DNA from: Enterococcus sp. BWR-S5
GTDB taxonomy: Bacteria > Bacillota > Bacilli > Lactobacillales > Enterococcaceae
Assembly (NCBI RefSeq): GCF_016745255.1
Contig: NZ_JADOEQ010000005.1
Location: 1-64,000, forward strand
Length of the DNA stretch: 64,000 bases
Direction: 5' to 3'
Shown: positions 35,767 through 43,901 of the stretch, one piece after another
How the letters are laid out: the number at the start of each line of letters is the position of its first letter
How positions within the stretch are numbered: the first letter of the stretch is position 1
The notes under the pieces: model-generated
Database searches by the model: none
Seen by the model: the letters and a program-made list of their open reading frames with translations, nothing else
Told to the model about the DNA's origin: nothing
Program-made: the position numbers and the translations under genes

Positions 35767-35795
35767 CATTTATGATAGATGTTTTATAACCTAAA

Positions 35796-36815
35796 TCAAT
35801 TCAGCTTTTTTACAGAATCCCGACACACGAGCTTTGTGTTAAGAAAAAGCTGTTTTTTTACTAATGATGCTGTCGATCCTTGTTCAATCAGGGAAATCGC
35901 TTCTTGAGCAATTTCTTTGATTGGTACATGTACAGTTGTCAGTTCCGGTGTAATGACACGGCTTTCAGAGATATCATCAAAACCAATGACAGATAAGTCT
36001 TCAGGTACACGGATACCAAGCTTTGCCAATGTTTTGATGACGCTGATGGCGATGTAATCGTCCTCGCAAAAAACAGCAGTAATTCCTTTAATAAATTCCA
36101 AAAACTGCTCCTGTTTGTTTTGGATTGGATTAATTTCCATACCGGGCAGATAGAATTTAGGCATATCTGCAGGAGTAAGACCGAATGAGTGGATAGCTGC
36201 TTTGAAGCCTCGTCTACGATCATAGAAATTGTTGATTCTCTGGATACCCTTGATATAGCCAATACTTCGATGCCCCATATCCAGCAAATGTTGCGTGGCA
36301 TCATAGGCACCAAGAAAATTGTTCATGGTGATTGTATTGCAGTCAAGACTGCTACACTGTGTATCGAGAATAACTAAATTCTCGAAGTGTTCATTGATTG
36401 TTTTGATATGAGAAGCAGTCAGATTTGTTCCTAAAATGATAATACCATCGCTGCTGTCATGCTCCTCGATGGTGGTTAACTCGTTGTAAAGAAGCTCCTT
36501 TGGCAAGCTGTTTGTCGTTAAAACATGTCCCTTTGCGCCTATTTCAGTAGAGATATAGGAAAGCAACTCCTTGAAAAAGGGCAGCTGGTCATAGTTTTCG
36601 GGAACGACATCTTCATTGGTACAGGCGATAAAGCGAATTTTTAATTTGTGCTCTTCTTTTTTTGTCCGTTTTCTTAATGGACTATAGTTATATTTTTCAG
36701 CAATCTCCAAGATATATTTTCTTGTTTCGTCACTTACTCCCGGCTTGCCATTCAATGCCAGCGAAGCAGCCGATTTTGATACCTTGGCGAGTCTAGCTAC
36801 ATCTTCTAATTTCAT
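35796..36815 (-). CDS. LacI-family transcriptional regulator of the adjacent sugar operon
   Basis: Predicted 339-aa repressor. Residues 1-50 are the LacI HTH and hinge (MKLEDVARLAKVSKSAASLALNGKPGVSDETRKYILEIAEKYNYSP). The remainder is a periplasmic-binding-protein-like sensor domain (GIIILGTN, NNFLGAYDATQHLLDMGHRSIGYI, VFCEDDYIAISVIKTLAKLGIRVPEDLSVIGFDD). It is divergent from the isomerase-transketolase-kinase operon, so it most likely controls that operon from the 36959 palindrome. GGAGG gives a better spacing to the second of two adjacent ATG codons, 36815. The inducer is not known; a pentose or its glycoside is likely. Confidence 0.92.
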   Translation of the reverse strand: MKLEDVARLAKVSKSAASLALNGKPGVSDETRKYILEIAEKYNYSPLRKRTKKEEHKLKIRFIACTNEDVVPENYDQLPFFKELLSYISTEIGAKGHVLTTNSLPKELLYNELTTIEEHDSSDGIIILGTNLTASHIKTINEHFENLVILDTQCSSLDCNTITMNNFLGAYDATQHLLDMGHRSIGYIKGIQRINNFYDRRRGFKAAIHSFGLTPADMPKFYLPGMEINPIQNKQEQFLEFIKGITAVFCEDDYIAISVIKTLAKLGIRVPEDLSVIGFDDISESRVITPELTTVHVPIKEIAQEAISLIEQGSTASLVKKQLFLNTKLVCRDSVKKLN

Positions 36816-36958
36816 CATTCATTCCTCCGCATGTTCAATTTATCATACAACTGAAAAACAAGCAAATAAATTTAGTGGAATAATTTATCTGTTTTAGTGG
36901 TTTTGTTTTATATACATTATTATTTCTTGATTTTCTAGCAGTATACACCATAAAAACC

Positions 36959-36977
36959 TTTAGTTTACTAAACTAAA
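36959..36977. promoter_or_regulatory. Perfect 19-bp palindrome, likely LacI-family operator
   Basis: TTTAGTTTACTAAACTAAA is a perfect inverted repeat of 9 bp around a single C. It lies in the divergent region between the LacI-type gene and the sugar operon, about 30 bp upstream of the operon's -35. Two TTTAGTGG half-site-like copies lie at 36871-36878 and 36893-36900, nearer to the regulator gene. Confidence 0.75.
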
Positions 36978-37008
36978 AAACATTTTTAATAAAAATTTAC
37001 TTTGTTTA

Positions 37009-37059
37009 TTGTTTGTTCAGTTGAACGATGCTATTCTGATTTTGAAGAAAGCGTTTCAT
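37009..37059 (+). promoter_or_regulatory. Promoter of the isomerase-transketolase-kinase operon
   Basis: -35 TTGTTT (37009-37014) and -10 TATTCT (37032-37037) are 17 nt apart. GTTCAGTTGAAC (37015-37026), a near-perfect palindrome, fills the spacer and may be a second operator. AGAAAGCGTTTCAT (37046-37059), just downstream, has a cre-like AAGCG core but matches the full CcpA consensus poorly. Confidence 0.55.
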
Positions 37060-37090
37060 AATTATTATCGTTGGAATGGAGTTGGAAATA

Positions 37091-38497
37091 ATGGATAAAA
37101 TCACGATTGGTTTTGCTCCTACAAGAAGAAACTTATTTAGTGCTGAAGCAGCTATTGAGTATGCAGAGTTAACACGAAAGAAAATGGATGATATGGGAAT
37201 TTCATATATTGATATCCAAGACATCAACCAAGATGGTTTACTTTATGACGATGAAGGTGTGGAGAAAATCGCTGCTAAATTCAAAGCTGAGGGAGTCGAT
37301 GGCTTATTTTTGGCAAACGAGAACTTTGGTACGGAGTATGCCTGTGCTCGTCTGGCGAAGCAGCTTGACGTTCCGGTTCTGCTATGGGGGCCAAAAGACG
37401 AGATGCCGGCAGAGGATGGCTCACGTTTGAGAGACACTCAATGTGGACTGTTTGCGATTGGGAAGGTTCTGCGAAGGTTCAATATCCCGTTTACCTATAT
37501 GAAAAACTCTGATATTGATTCGCCTGAATTTGAACGAGGGCTGAATGATTTCATCAAGGTTTGTAACGTGGTGAAAACCTTCAAAGCAACCAGGATTTTA
37601 CAAGTTGGTCCACGACCGTTTGACTTCTGGACCGTAATTTGTAACGAAGGTGAGCTGTTAGAGCGTTTCAATATCTCACTTTCTCCGGTTCCTATTAAGG
37701 AAGTTGTTCAGGAGATTGAGCGAATAAAAGCAAAGGAATATGGAAAAATTGCAGCTGTGATGGACTATTTCAAGAAAAATACAGAGGTACAAATTACAGA
37801 AGAGCGGCTAGAAATGGTCGCGGCGCTAAAGGTCGCATTGCAAAGTCTTTGTGTATCCTATGGCTGTAATGCAGGCGTTATTCAATGCTGGACAGCATTA
37901 CAGGACGAAATCGGTATATTGCCTTATGCTTCGTTGTCACTTCTTCAGGAAGAGGGGATTCCCTTTGTTTGCGAAACCGATGTTCATGGGGCGATTTCAG
38001 AATTATTGGTTGAAGCAGCGTCACTTGGCGAGCATCGCGCGATTTTTGCAGATGTGAACTGCCGTCATCCTGAAAATGAGAATGGTGAGCTTTTACAACA
38101 TTTAGGTGTTTTTGCCTTTTCGACAGCAGAAACCAAGCCTATTTTGCCTAAACGCCATTTCGTTTTTGACTATCCTGGTTCTGTAGCTTTTCGAGCAATT
38201 AAGGATGAATATACCTTATGCCGTTTTGACGGAGACCACGGCGATTATTCTCTATTGATGGGGACCGGAAAGGGCATCGACGGTCCGTTCAACCAAGGGA
38301 CATATCTCTATTTGGAATTTGAAAACCTGAATCGTTTGGAGTTCAAGCTAGTAGAAGGGCCATATATCCATCATGTAGCTGCAGTAAGAAAAAATGTTGT
38401 ACCGATTCTATATGAAGCCTGTAAGTATATAGGAATTCAACCGGATTTTTATGACCCCATTGAAGAAGAAGTCAAAGCCTATTTGAGAGGAGAATAA
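37091..38497 (+). CDS. L-fucose/L-arabinose isomerase-fold sugar isomerase
   Basis: Predicted 468-aa cytoplasmic, probably Mn-dependent aldose-ketose isomerase. It has the fucose isomerase layout. Metal ligands consistent with the family are E295 (CETDVHGA), D321 (FADVNCRHPE) and a His at 427 or 428 (EGPYIHHVA); E-to-D spacing is 26 residues, close to that in FucI. It is much shorter than FucI (about 590 aa) and nearer AraA in length. First gene of a seven-gene operon. The following transketolase halves and kinase suggest that its product ketose is phosphorylated and then cleaved, with D-apiose to D-apulose as my favoured reaction. The ATG at 37091 follows TGGAG; an upstream ATG at 37076 has no proper ribosome-binding site. 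Confidence 0.75.
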   Translation: MDKITIGFAPTRRNLFSAEAAIEYAELTRKKMDDMGISYIDIQDINQDGLLYDDEGVEKIAAKFKAEGVDGLFLANENFGTEYACARLAKQLDVPVLLWGPKDEMPAEDGSRLRDTQCGLFAIGKVLRRFNIPFTYMKNSDIDSPEFERGLNDFIKVCNVVKTFKATRILQVGPRPFDFWTVICNEGELLERFNISLSPVPIKEVVQEIERIKAKEYGKIAAVMDYFKKNTEVQITEERLEMVAALKVALQSLCVSYGCNAGVIQCWTALQDEIGILPYASLSLLQEEGIPFVCETDVHGAISELLVEAASLGEHRAIFADVNCRHPENENGELLQHLGVFAFSTAETKPILPKRHFVFDYPGSVAFRAIKDEYTLCRFDGDHGDYSLLMGTGKGIDGPFNQGTYLYLEFENLNRLEFKLVEGPYIHHVAAVRKNVVPILYEACKYIGIQPDFYDPIEEEVKAYLRGE

Positions 38498-38499
38498 GG

Positions 38500-39336
38500 A
38501 TGGAAATTATTGAACTGAAAAAAAAGGCAATTGACATTCGAAAGGATATCCTTCAATTGGTTTATGAAGCGAAAACAGGACACACAGGTTCTGATTTATC
38601 CTGTACCGATATTCTAGTTGCTCTTTATTATCAAGTCATGACTATTGATCCCAATCAACCGCAAATGGCTAATCGTGACCAATATATTCAGAGTAAAGGA
38701 CATGCTGCCGAAGTTTTATGGGCGGTACTTGCGGATAAGGGATTCTTAAGTAAAGAAGAGCTGCGAACCTTTTCTAAATTTGGGTCACGCCTAATTGGGC
38801 ATCCAAATAATAAGGTGGACGGGGTTGAAATGAATACTGGCTCCTTAGGGCATGGACTTCCGGTAGCTGTAGGCATTGCCCTTGCCGGAAAAATGGATGA
38901 TGAATCGTATCATACGTATACGTTATTAGGTGACGGCGAGCTTGCTGAGGGTTCAGTATGGGAAGGTGCCATGGCAGCGGCGAACTATCGGCTGGATAAT
39001 CTGACAGCCATTATTGATCGTAATGGGTTGCAGATTAGCGGACGATCGGAAGAGGTTATGTCAGTTGAACCATTGGATGAAAAATGGCGGGCCTTTGGCT
39101 GGGAGGTACTGGTCGTGGATGGAAATGATATGGAGGAGCTTGTTCAAGTACTTTCCGAGCCCAATCAGCCGGGGCAACCCAAGCTAATCATTGCTGAAAC
39201 AATAAAGGGGCGGGGCTTCTCAGAAGCAGAAAACCAAGCGGGCTGGCATCATAAGGTGCCGACAGAAGAACAGTTGATAAAAGCGTTAGCTGAGCTTGAC
39301 CAGCAAATGGAGGTGTTGACCAATGAAGGAAAATAA
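38500..39336 (+). CDS. Transketolase, N-terminal (TPP-binding) subunit
   Basis: Predicted 278-aa half of a split transketolase. It carries the thiamine pyrophosphate motif GDGELAEGSVWEGAMAAANYRLDN (GDG...N) and SKGHAAEVLWAVLA, and GSLGHGLPVAVGIALA, all typical of the N-terminal domain. It is two bases after the isomerase gene with AGGAG upstream. The C-terminal subunit follows with a 14-nt overlap. Split transketolases of this type occur in pentose and apiose pathways; A. succinogenes AptA/AptB (apulose-4-phosphate transketolase) are described as such a pair. Confidence 0.9.
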   Translation: MEIIELKKKAIDIRKDILQLVYEAKTGHTGSDLSCTDILVALYYQVMTIDPNQPQMANRDQYIQSKGHAAEVLWAVLADKGFLSKEELRTFSKFGSRLIGHPNNKVDGVEMNTGSLGHGLPVAVGIALAGKMDDESYHTYTLLGDGELAEGSVWEGAMAAANYRLDNLTAIIDRNGLQISGRSEEVMSVEPLDEKWRAFGWEVLVVDGNDMEELVQVLSEPNQPGQPKLIIAETIKGRGFSEAENQAGWHHKVPTEEQLIKALAELDQQMEVLTNEGK

Positions 39337-40264
39337 TATAGCAAATAAGCAAGCGATGTGTGAGGTGTTGATTGATGCAGCAAAGCTTGATCCTTCTTTG
39401 CTGGTTCTGACAAGTGATTCTCGTGGATCGGCATCACTTGTCGCGTTTGGAGAGGAGCGACCGAATCAATTAATTGAAGTCGGGATTGCTGAACAAAATA
39501 TTGTCAGTATTGCCGCCGGACTGGCTCATATGGGCAAACATCCTTTTGTTGCTTCTCCGGCATGCTTTCTGAGTATGCGAAGTATTGAGCAGATTAAGGT
39601 AGATGTTGCTTATTCCAATAAAAATGTGAAGCTAGTGGGAATTAGTGGCGGTGTCAGTTATGGGGCATTGGGAATGAGTCACCATTCTTTACAGGATATC
39701 GCAGTGGCACGAGCAATTCCAAATTTACAGGTCTTGTTGCCGGCGGATCGTTTCGAAACGGTGCGCATGTTTCAGGCACTGATTGATTCGGATGTCCCAG
39801 CGTATATTCGTTTAGGTCGTAATCCGGTTCAGGATTGTTATGAGCAGCTGGATTATGATTTTGAAATAGGTAAGGCAGTTACGATGATTGAAGGACGGGA
39901 TGTTACTTTTATTGCAACCGGTGAAACGGTAAGGCAGGCGATGGACGCAGCGGAGCTATTAAACCGTAAAGGGGTTCAGGCAGAGGTGCTGAATGTTCAT
40001 TCTTTGAAACCTTTTGATACTTCGGCAGTCTTGAGAACTGCGAGGAAAACAGGATGTGTCATTACAGTAGAGGAACATAGTATTCATAATGGACTGGGTG
40101 CCGCAGTCGCTGAAGCATTGGCTGAGGAAACAGGTATCAAGCAAAAAATCGTTGGATTTCCAGACGAAGCTCTTATCACGGGTTCGGGACCGGAGCTATT
40201 TCGTTATTATGGATTGGATGGGGAATCGTTAGCTGAGACAGCTAGTGAATTTATCGGTGGCTGA
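39323..40264 (+). CDS. Transketolase, C-terminal (pyrimidine-binding) subunit
   Basis: Predicted 313-aa partner of the preceding gene. The Pyr domain has the catalytic-type Glu in LIEVGIAEQNIVSIAAGLAHMGKHPFV, then GISGGVSYGALGMSHHSLQDIAVARAIPN with the phosphate-contact His pair. The C-terminal domain is TFIATGETVRQAMDAAELL...LNVHSLKPFD. It starts inside the end of the N-terminal subunit gene behind GGAGGTG, so the subunits are likely made in equal amounts. It transfers a two-carbon unit between a ketose phosphate and an aldose phosphate; which ones is inferred from context only. Confidence 0.9.
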   Translation: MKENNIANKQAMCEVLIDAAKLDPSLLVLTSDSRGSASLVAFGEERPNQLIEVGIAEQNIVSIAAGLAHMGKHPFVASPACFLSMRSIEQIKVDVAYSNKNVKLVGISGGVSYGALGMSHHSLQDIAVARAIPNLQVLLPADRFETVRMFQALIDSDVPAYIRLGRNPVQDCYEQLDYDFEIGKAVTMIEGRDVTFIATGETVRQAMDAAELLNRKGVQAEVLNVHSLKPFDTSAVLRTARKTGCVITVEEHSIHNGLGAAVAEALAEETGIKQKIVGFPDEALITGSGPELFRYYGLDGESLAETASEFIGG

Positions 40265-40265
40265 C

Positions 40266-41687
40266 ATGGCAGAAAACTATCAAATCGTCCTCGACCAAAG
40301 CACATCGGGCACGAAGCTGCTATTGCTCAAAAATGGCAAAATACTTCAACGCTACGATAAAAAGCATAAACAAATATATCCTCAGAACGGGTGGGTTGAG
40401 CATGACCCACTCGAAATCTGGCACAATGTGACGGAGCTGCTGGACTTGGTTTTTGAGGAAAATCTATTGGCTTACAAGGATATCTCTGCATTGTCCATCA
40501 CCAATCAACGGGAAACAATTATTGCTTGGGATAAAGAAACAGGTCAACCGCTTTACAATGCAATTGTTTGGCAATGCAATCGCAGTTCGGAAATTTGCGA
40601 CAAGTTGATCGAACAAGGTGTAGAGGAGTCAATCAATCAAAAAACGGGTTTGCGGTTAGATCCTTATTTTTCAGGAACAAAAATCAAATGGCTATATGAT
40701 GAGCTTCCGATAATAGCAGAAAAATCAGGAACAGGTGAGTTGGCAATCGGTACAATGGATAGTTGGTTAATTTGGAAACTGACTCAGGGAGCTGTTTTTG
40801 CGACAGATGCTAGTAATGCTTGTCGAACCTTACTGTACAATATCAACACTGACATGTGGGATAATGAACTGATTCGACTATTTGGCATTGCTCCTGGGGA
40901 TTTGCCGGAGATTAGAAAGGCTGATGCTGAATTTGGTACCTATCATGGGATTCCAATCGTCGGCGTTATGGCAGATTCCCAGGCAGCACTCTTTGGTGAA
41001 GGCTGTACGGAGTTTGGTGATGTAAAAATTACAATGGGAACAGGTTGTTCAGTTATGATGCAAGCAAAAAATCGTAGTACGCTGAGAGACCTTCGGATTT
41101 TGACGACGACAGCTTGGCAGCAGCAAAAAAACGAGGCTTATGCTTTAGAAGGAATCATTCGTTCCTGTGGCGATGCAATCAATTGGTTTTGCCAAGATGT
41201 CACCGCTATAGATGATGTCACTGAGTTGTGTAATGAGGTATTATTAGAACAGAAAGAAGCGTCCGTCTTTTTTGTTCCGGCGTTACTGGGATTAGGTGCT
41301 CCTTTTTGGGACAATAACCGGACTGCGGCGTTCTTAGGGCTTACACGAACGACGGCACAAAAGGAGCTGTTGCGTGCCATTCTGGAAAGCATCATTTTTC
41401 AAATCAAAGCGGTTATTGATGTGATGGAAGAGGTCTCCGGGGAACAAATCAACCATGTATTTATTGATGGCGGTGTGTCCAAAAACAGAATGCTAATGGA
41501 GTTATTGGCTACTCTACTGAATAAAGAAGTCATTGTGAGGGAAGTGGAGGAATTTTCCGCATTAGGTGTAGCGATGTTGGCTAATCCAAGCATACAATCA
41601 AGAATGGCAGAGACCAAAATCAACCCATCTGTGAAACAGACAAAGATAGCTTTGGCTTACGGAAAATGGAAGCGTTTGATTGGATAG
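40266..41687 (+). CDS. FGGY-family sugar kinase
   Basis: Predicted 473-aa ATP-dependent carbohydrate kinase resembling glycerol kinase in its first half (VLDQSTSGTKLLLL, SITNQRETIIAWDKETGQPLYNAIVWQ). It also has the FGGY signatures MGTGCSVMMQ and INHVFIDGGVSKNRMLMELLATLLNKEV. The ATG is one base after the transketolase stop, with GGTGG upstream; an in-frame codon at 40245 would place the start inside that gene. Placement after a ketose-forming isomerase and before nothing else that phosphorylates a sugar points to phosphorylation of that ketose (D-apulose, or a related pentulose). Glycerol kinase activity is unlikely from context. Confidence 0.85.
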   Translation: MAENYQIVLDQSTSGTKLLLLKNGKILQRYDKKHKQIYPQNGWVEHDPLEIWHNVTELLDLVFEENLLAYKDISALSITNQRETIIAWDKETGQPLYNAIVWQCNRSSEICDKLIEQGVEESINQKTGLRLDPYFSGTKIKWLYDELPIIAEKSGTGELAIGTMDSWLIWKLTQGAVFATDASNACRTLLYNINTDMWDNELIRLFGIAPGDLPEIRKADAEFGTYHGIPIVGVMADSQAALFGEGCTEFGDVKITMGTGCSVMMQAKNRSTLRDLRILTTTAWQQQKNEAYALEGIIRSCGDAINWFCQDVTAIDDVTELCNEVLLEQKEASVFFVPALLGLGAPFWDNNRTAAFLGLTRTTAQKELLRAILESIIFQIKAVIDVMEEVSGEQINHVFIDGGVSKNRMLMELLATLLNKEVIVREVEEFSALGVAMLANPSIQSRMAETKINPSVKQTKIALAYGKWKRLIG

Positions 41688-41737
41688 TGGCGTGAATCAA
41701 CTGCATTGACGTAACCAGAAAGAAAGGGATGGTGGCG

Positions 41738-42595
41738 GTGCAAACAGAAAGAATAATGATAAGTGAGACTGCCTATTTTGATACGTATCTTCTTCATAAC
41801 TCTAAAGAATACAATTGCGGGAAAAAACGTCCAATCGTGATTGTCTGTCCAGGCGGCGGATATGCCTTTACCAGTGACCGAGAAGCGGAAGTGATTGCAC
41901 TGAAGTTCAATAGTATCGGCTTAAACAGTGCAGTTCTTTGGTACACGACAGGAGATAAAATAAAGAATGCTCCGGCGAATGCATGGGTAGAAGCTGCTCG
42001 GACAGTCAATTATATTCGTGAGCGGGCGGAGCAATGGCTAATAGATGAAGAAAATGTAATAATCTGCGGCTTTTCAGCTGGTGGGCATGTAGCCTTGCAG
42101 CTGGCAACACGTTGGAATGACCCGAAGCTTGCGGAGCAAATCGGAGTGCCAAGTGAACAACTGAAGGTTAATTTGGCAATTGTCGGCTACCCGCTAGTTT
42201 ATCAGGAGAAGGCATTTCCTATAGAAGATATGGGTTTTGGAGCGACATTGATTTCAAAGCCGTTGACGGCCAATGAACGATTTTTTGGAGAAAAAAGACC
42301 TTCGAAAGAGGCGATAAGCAGCATGAATATACTAAATCACATGAATGAACAGACACCGCCCATGTTTATCTGGCATACGACAGAGGACAAGCTGGTGGAG
42401 GTCACACATTCTTTGCAGTTGGGAGAAGCTTTAGCTAGAGCTAATATCCCATTTGAGCTGCATGTATTTGAAAAAGGAGAACATGGATTGGCTTTAGCTG
42501 ATCGAACAACGGCACGTAAGTCAAGTCATTTGAACCCTCATGTTGCAAAATGGTTTGAGCTTTGTGAGGGCTGGCTGCAACCATACATTGATTGA
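41738..42595 (+). CDS. Alpha/beta hydrolase, acetylxylan-esterase-like
   Basis: Predicted 285-aa cytoplasmic esterase. The oxyanion-hole segment is VIVCPGGGYAF. The nucleophile elbow is GFSAGG with S113. The acid is likely the Asp in HTTEDKLVEV and the base the His in GEHGLALAD. It resembles BD-FAE and acetylxylan esterases that act on acylated sugars. It lacks a signal peptide, so it would act on imported glycosides, for example removing acetyl, malonyl or phenolic groups. The GTG at 41738 has AAAGGG at good spacing; an ATG at 41729 abuts that sequence and is less likely. Confidence 0.75.
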   Translation: MQTERIMISETAYFDTYLLHNSKEYNCGKKRPIVIVCPGGGYAFTSDREAEVIALKFNSIGLNSAVLWYTTGDKIKNAPANAWVEAARTVNYIRERAEQWLIDEENVIICGFSAGGHVALQLATRWNDPKLAEQIGVPSEQLKVNLAIVGYPLVYQEKAFPIEDMGFGATLISKPLTANERFFGEKRPSKEAISSMNILNHMNEQTPPMFIWHTTEDKLVEVTHSLQLGEALARANIPFELHVFEKGEHGLALADRTTARKSSHLNPHVAKWFELCEGWLQPYID

Positions 42596-42615
42596 AAGAG
42601 AGAGGAGTGCGTTTA

Positions 42616-43896
42616 GTGAAATTAGAAGTTTGTTCAAATAATCGTACCTTGCTTCGTGAGGGAGAACATTTTTTCTATCTCGCCGATACTTGCTGGAGTG
42701 CGTTTACCAGCATTAAGGAAGACGAATGGGTAAGGTATTTAAAGAAAAGAAAGGCACAGGGCTTTAATACGCTTCAAATTAACATCTTGCCTCAATGGGA
42801 TCGTAGTCGCGGTATATTCGACTTACAACCGGCCGAGCAAAAGGATGGTCAGTATGATTTTTCTGTTTGGAACGAAGCGTATTTTGAACATGCTCAGACA
42901 CTTTGCCGCATTGCACAGGACTATGAGTTTACATTGGCATTAGTTGTTTTATGGTCCAACTATGTTTCAGGTACGTGGGCAAGTAGAATGAACAAAGGCA
43001 AAAATATTTTATCAAAGGAACATCGTTACTTGTACTACGAAAAGATCATTACCACTTTTGACTCCTTCAATCCTATCTATTTTATTGGTGGAGATACGGA
43101 TTTTCCAACACAAGAAACAATTGATACGTACGTGGAGGCATTTGAATTTTTTGAGAAGCATTCTAAAGATACGCTGAAAACAATTCATATAAAGGGACGT
43201 TTACAGGAAATACCGGAGGAAATCATCGAACATTTGGATATCTACTTGTATCAGTCCGGTCACAATAACGCCTTTTTGAACATGCCTTATCTACTTGCGG
43301 AGCATTTTTATCAATTGGAACGTCAACGCCCGATAATTAATTCAGAGCCTTGTTATGAACAGATGGGTTTTGCCCGTCAGGTTTATGGTCGATTCAGTCA
43401 ACGTGATGTCCGTAAAGCAGCCTGGCAATCTGTATTATCCGGAGGCTGTGCCGGAATCACTTATGGTGCACATGGGATTTGGAGCTGGCATGGGGAGGAG
43501 GCAGCATTTGCTGAAGATATCGGGGAAGCATTTGACAGTCCTGTACATTGGGAGGAAGCGCTGCAATTTCCGGGAGCAAATGACTATGGTTTTCTAAAGC
43601 AGCTAGTTGATTTACTGCGAATTCAAAATTTAGTTCCTTGTAACGAATATTTGTTAAAAGGAGACGAGCAGATACGGCTGGCGAAAACCGTTGGCGAGAC
43701 ACATTACTTTATATACGTTCCCAGTAATACAACTATCCGACTGGCAGTTGATTTATCTGATTACCAACTTACGTTAATTGACTTGAAGGAAAATCGTTTA
43801 TTGAAGCCGTCATATGAGGTTGATGGAAATGAGATGGTGTTTAACACACATAGTTGTTTGGAAGATGTCCTGATTATTGCACAGAATAAGGAGTGA
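42616..43896 (+). CDS. Apiosidase-like glycoside hydrolase (DUF4038/GH140-type)
   Basis: Predicted 426-aa cytoplasmic glycosidase of the DUF4038 group. It starts KLEVCSNNRTLLREGEHFFYLADTCWSAF, the usual LxDTxW start of that (beta/alpha)8 fold. Catalytic candidates are D160 in YFIGGDTDF and E244 in RPIINSEPCYE, which fit the Asp/Glu pair of GH140 apiosidases. A short C-terminal beta domain closes the protein. There is no signal peptide, unlike the Bacteroides enzymes that act on rhamnogalacturonan II, so the substrate is probably an imported small apioside. The GTG at 42616 follows GAGGAG. This gene is the main reason for proposing apiose as the substrate. Confidence 0.75.
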   Translation: MKLEVCSNNRTLLREGEHFFYLADTCWSAFTSIKEDEWVRYLKKRKAQGFNTLQINILPQWDRSRGIFDLQPAEQKDGQYDFSVWNEAYFEHAQTLCRIAQDYEFTLALVVLWSNYVSGTWASRMNKGKNILSKEHRYLYYEKIITTFDSFNPIYFIGGDTDFPTQETIDTYVEAFEFFEKHSKDTLKTIHIKGRLQEIPEEIIEHLDIYLYQSGHNNAFLNMPYLLAEHFYQLERQRPIINSEPCYEQMGFARQVYGRFSQRDVRKAAWQSVLSGGCAGITYGAHGIWSWHGEEAAFAEDIGEAFDSPVHWEEALQFPGANDYGFLKQLVDLLRIQNLVPCNEYLLKGDEQIRLAKTVGETHYFIYVPSNTTIRLAVDLSDYQLTLIDLKENRLLKPSYEVDGNEMVFNTHSCLEDVLIIAQNKE

Positions 43897-43901
43897 AAAA
43901 A

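Larger units (their letters stand above)
35343..35795. other. Intergenic region between the triple-RidA gene and the LacI gene
   Basis: The left part holds the RidA promoter and the right part a terminator at 35730-35766. Between them I see only AT-rich sequence. A 72-codon plus-strand frame at 35557-35775 runs through the terminator and is not supported. Confidence 0.5.

Noticed and set aside
35557-35775. 72-codon plus-strand frame before the LacI gene
   Set aside because: It contains the regulator's terminator hairpin and has no ribosome-binding site.
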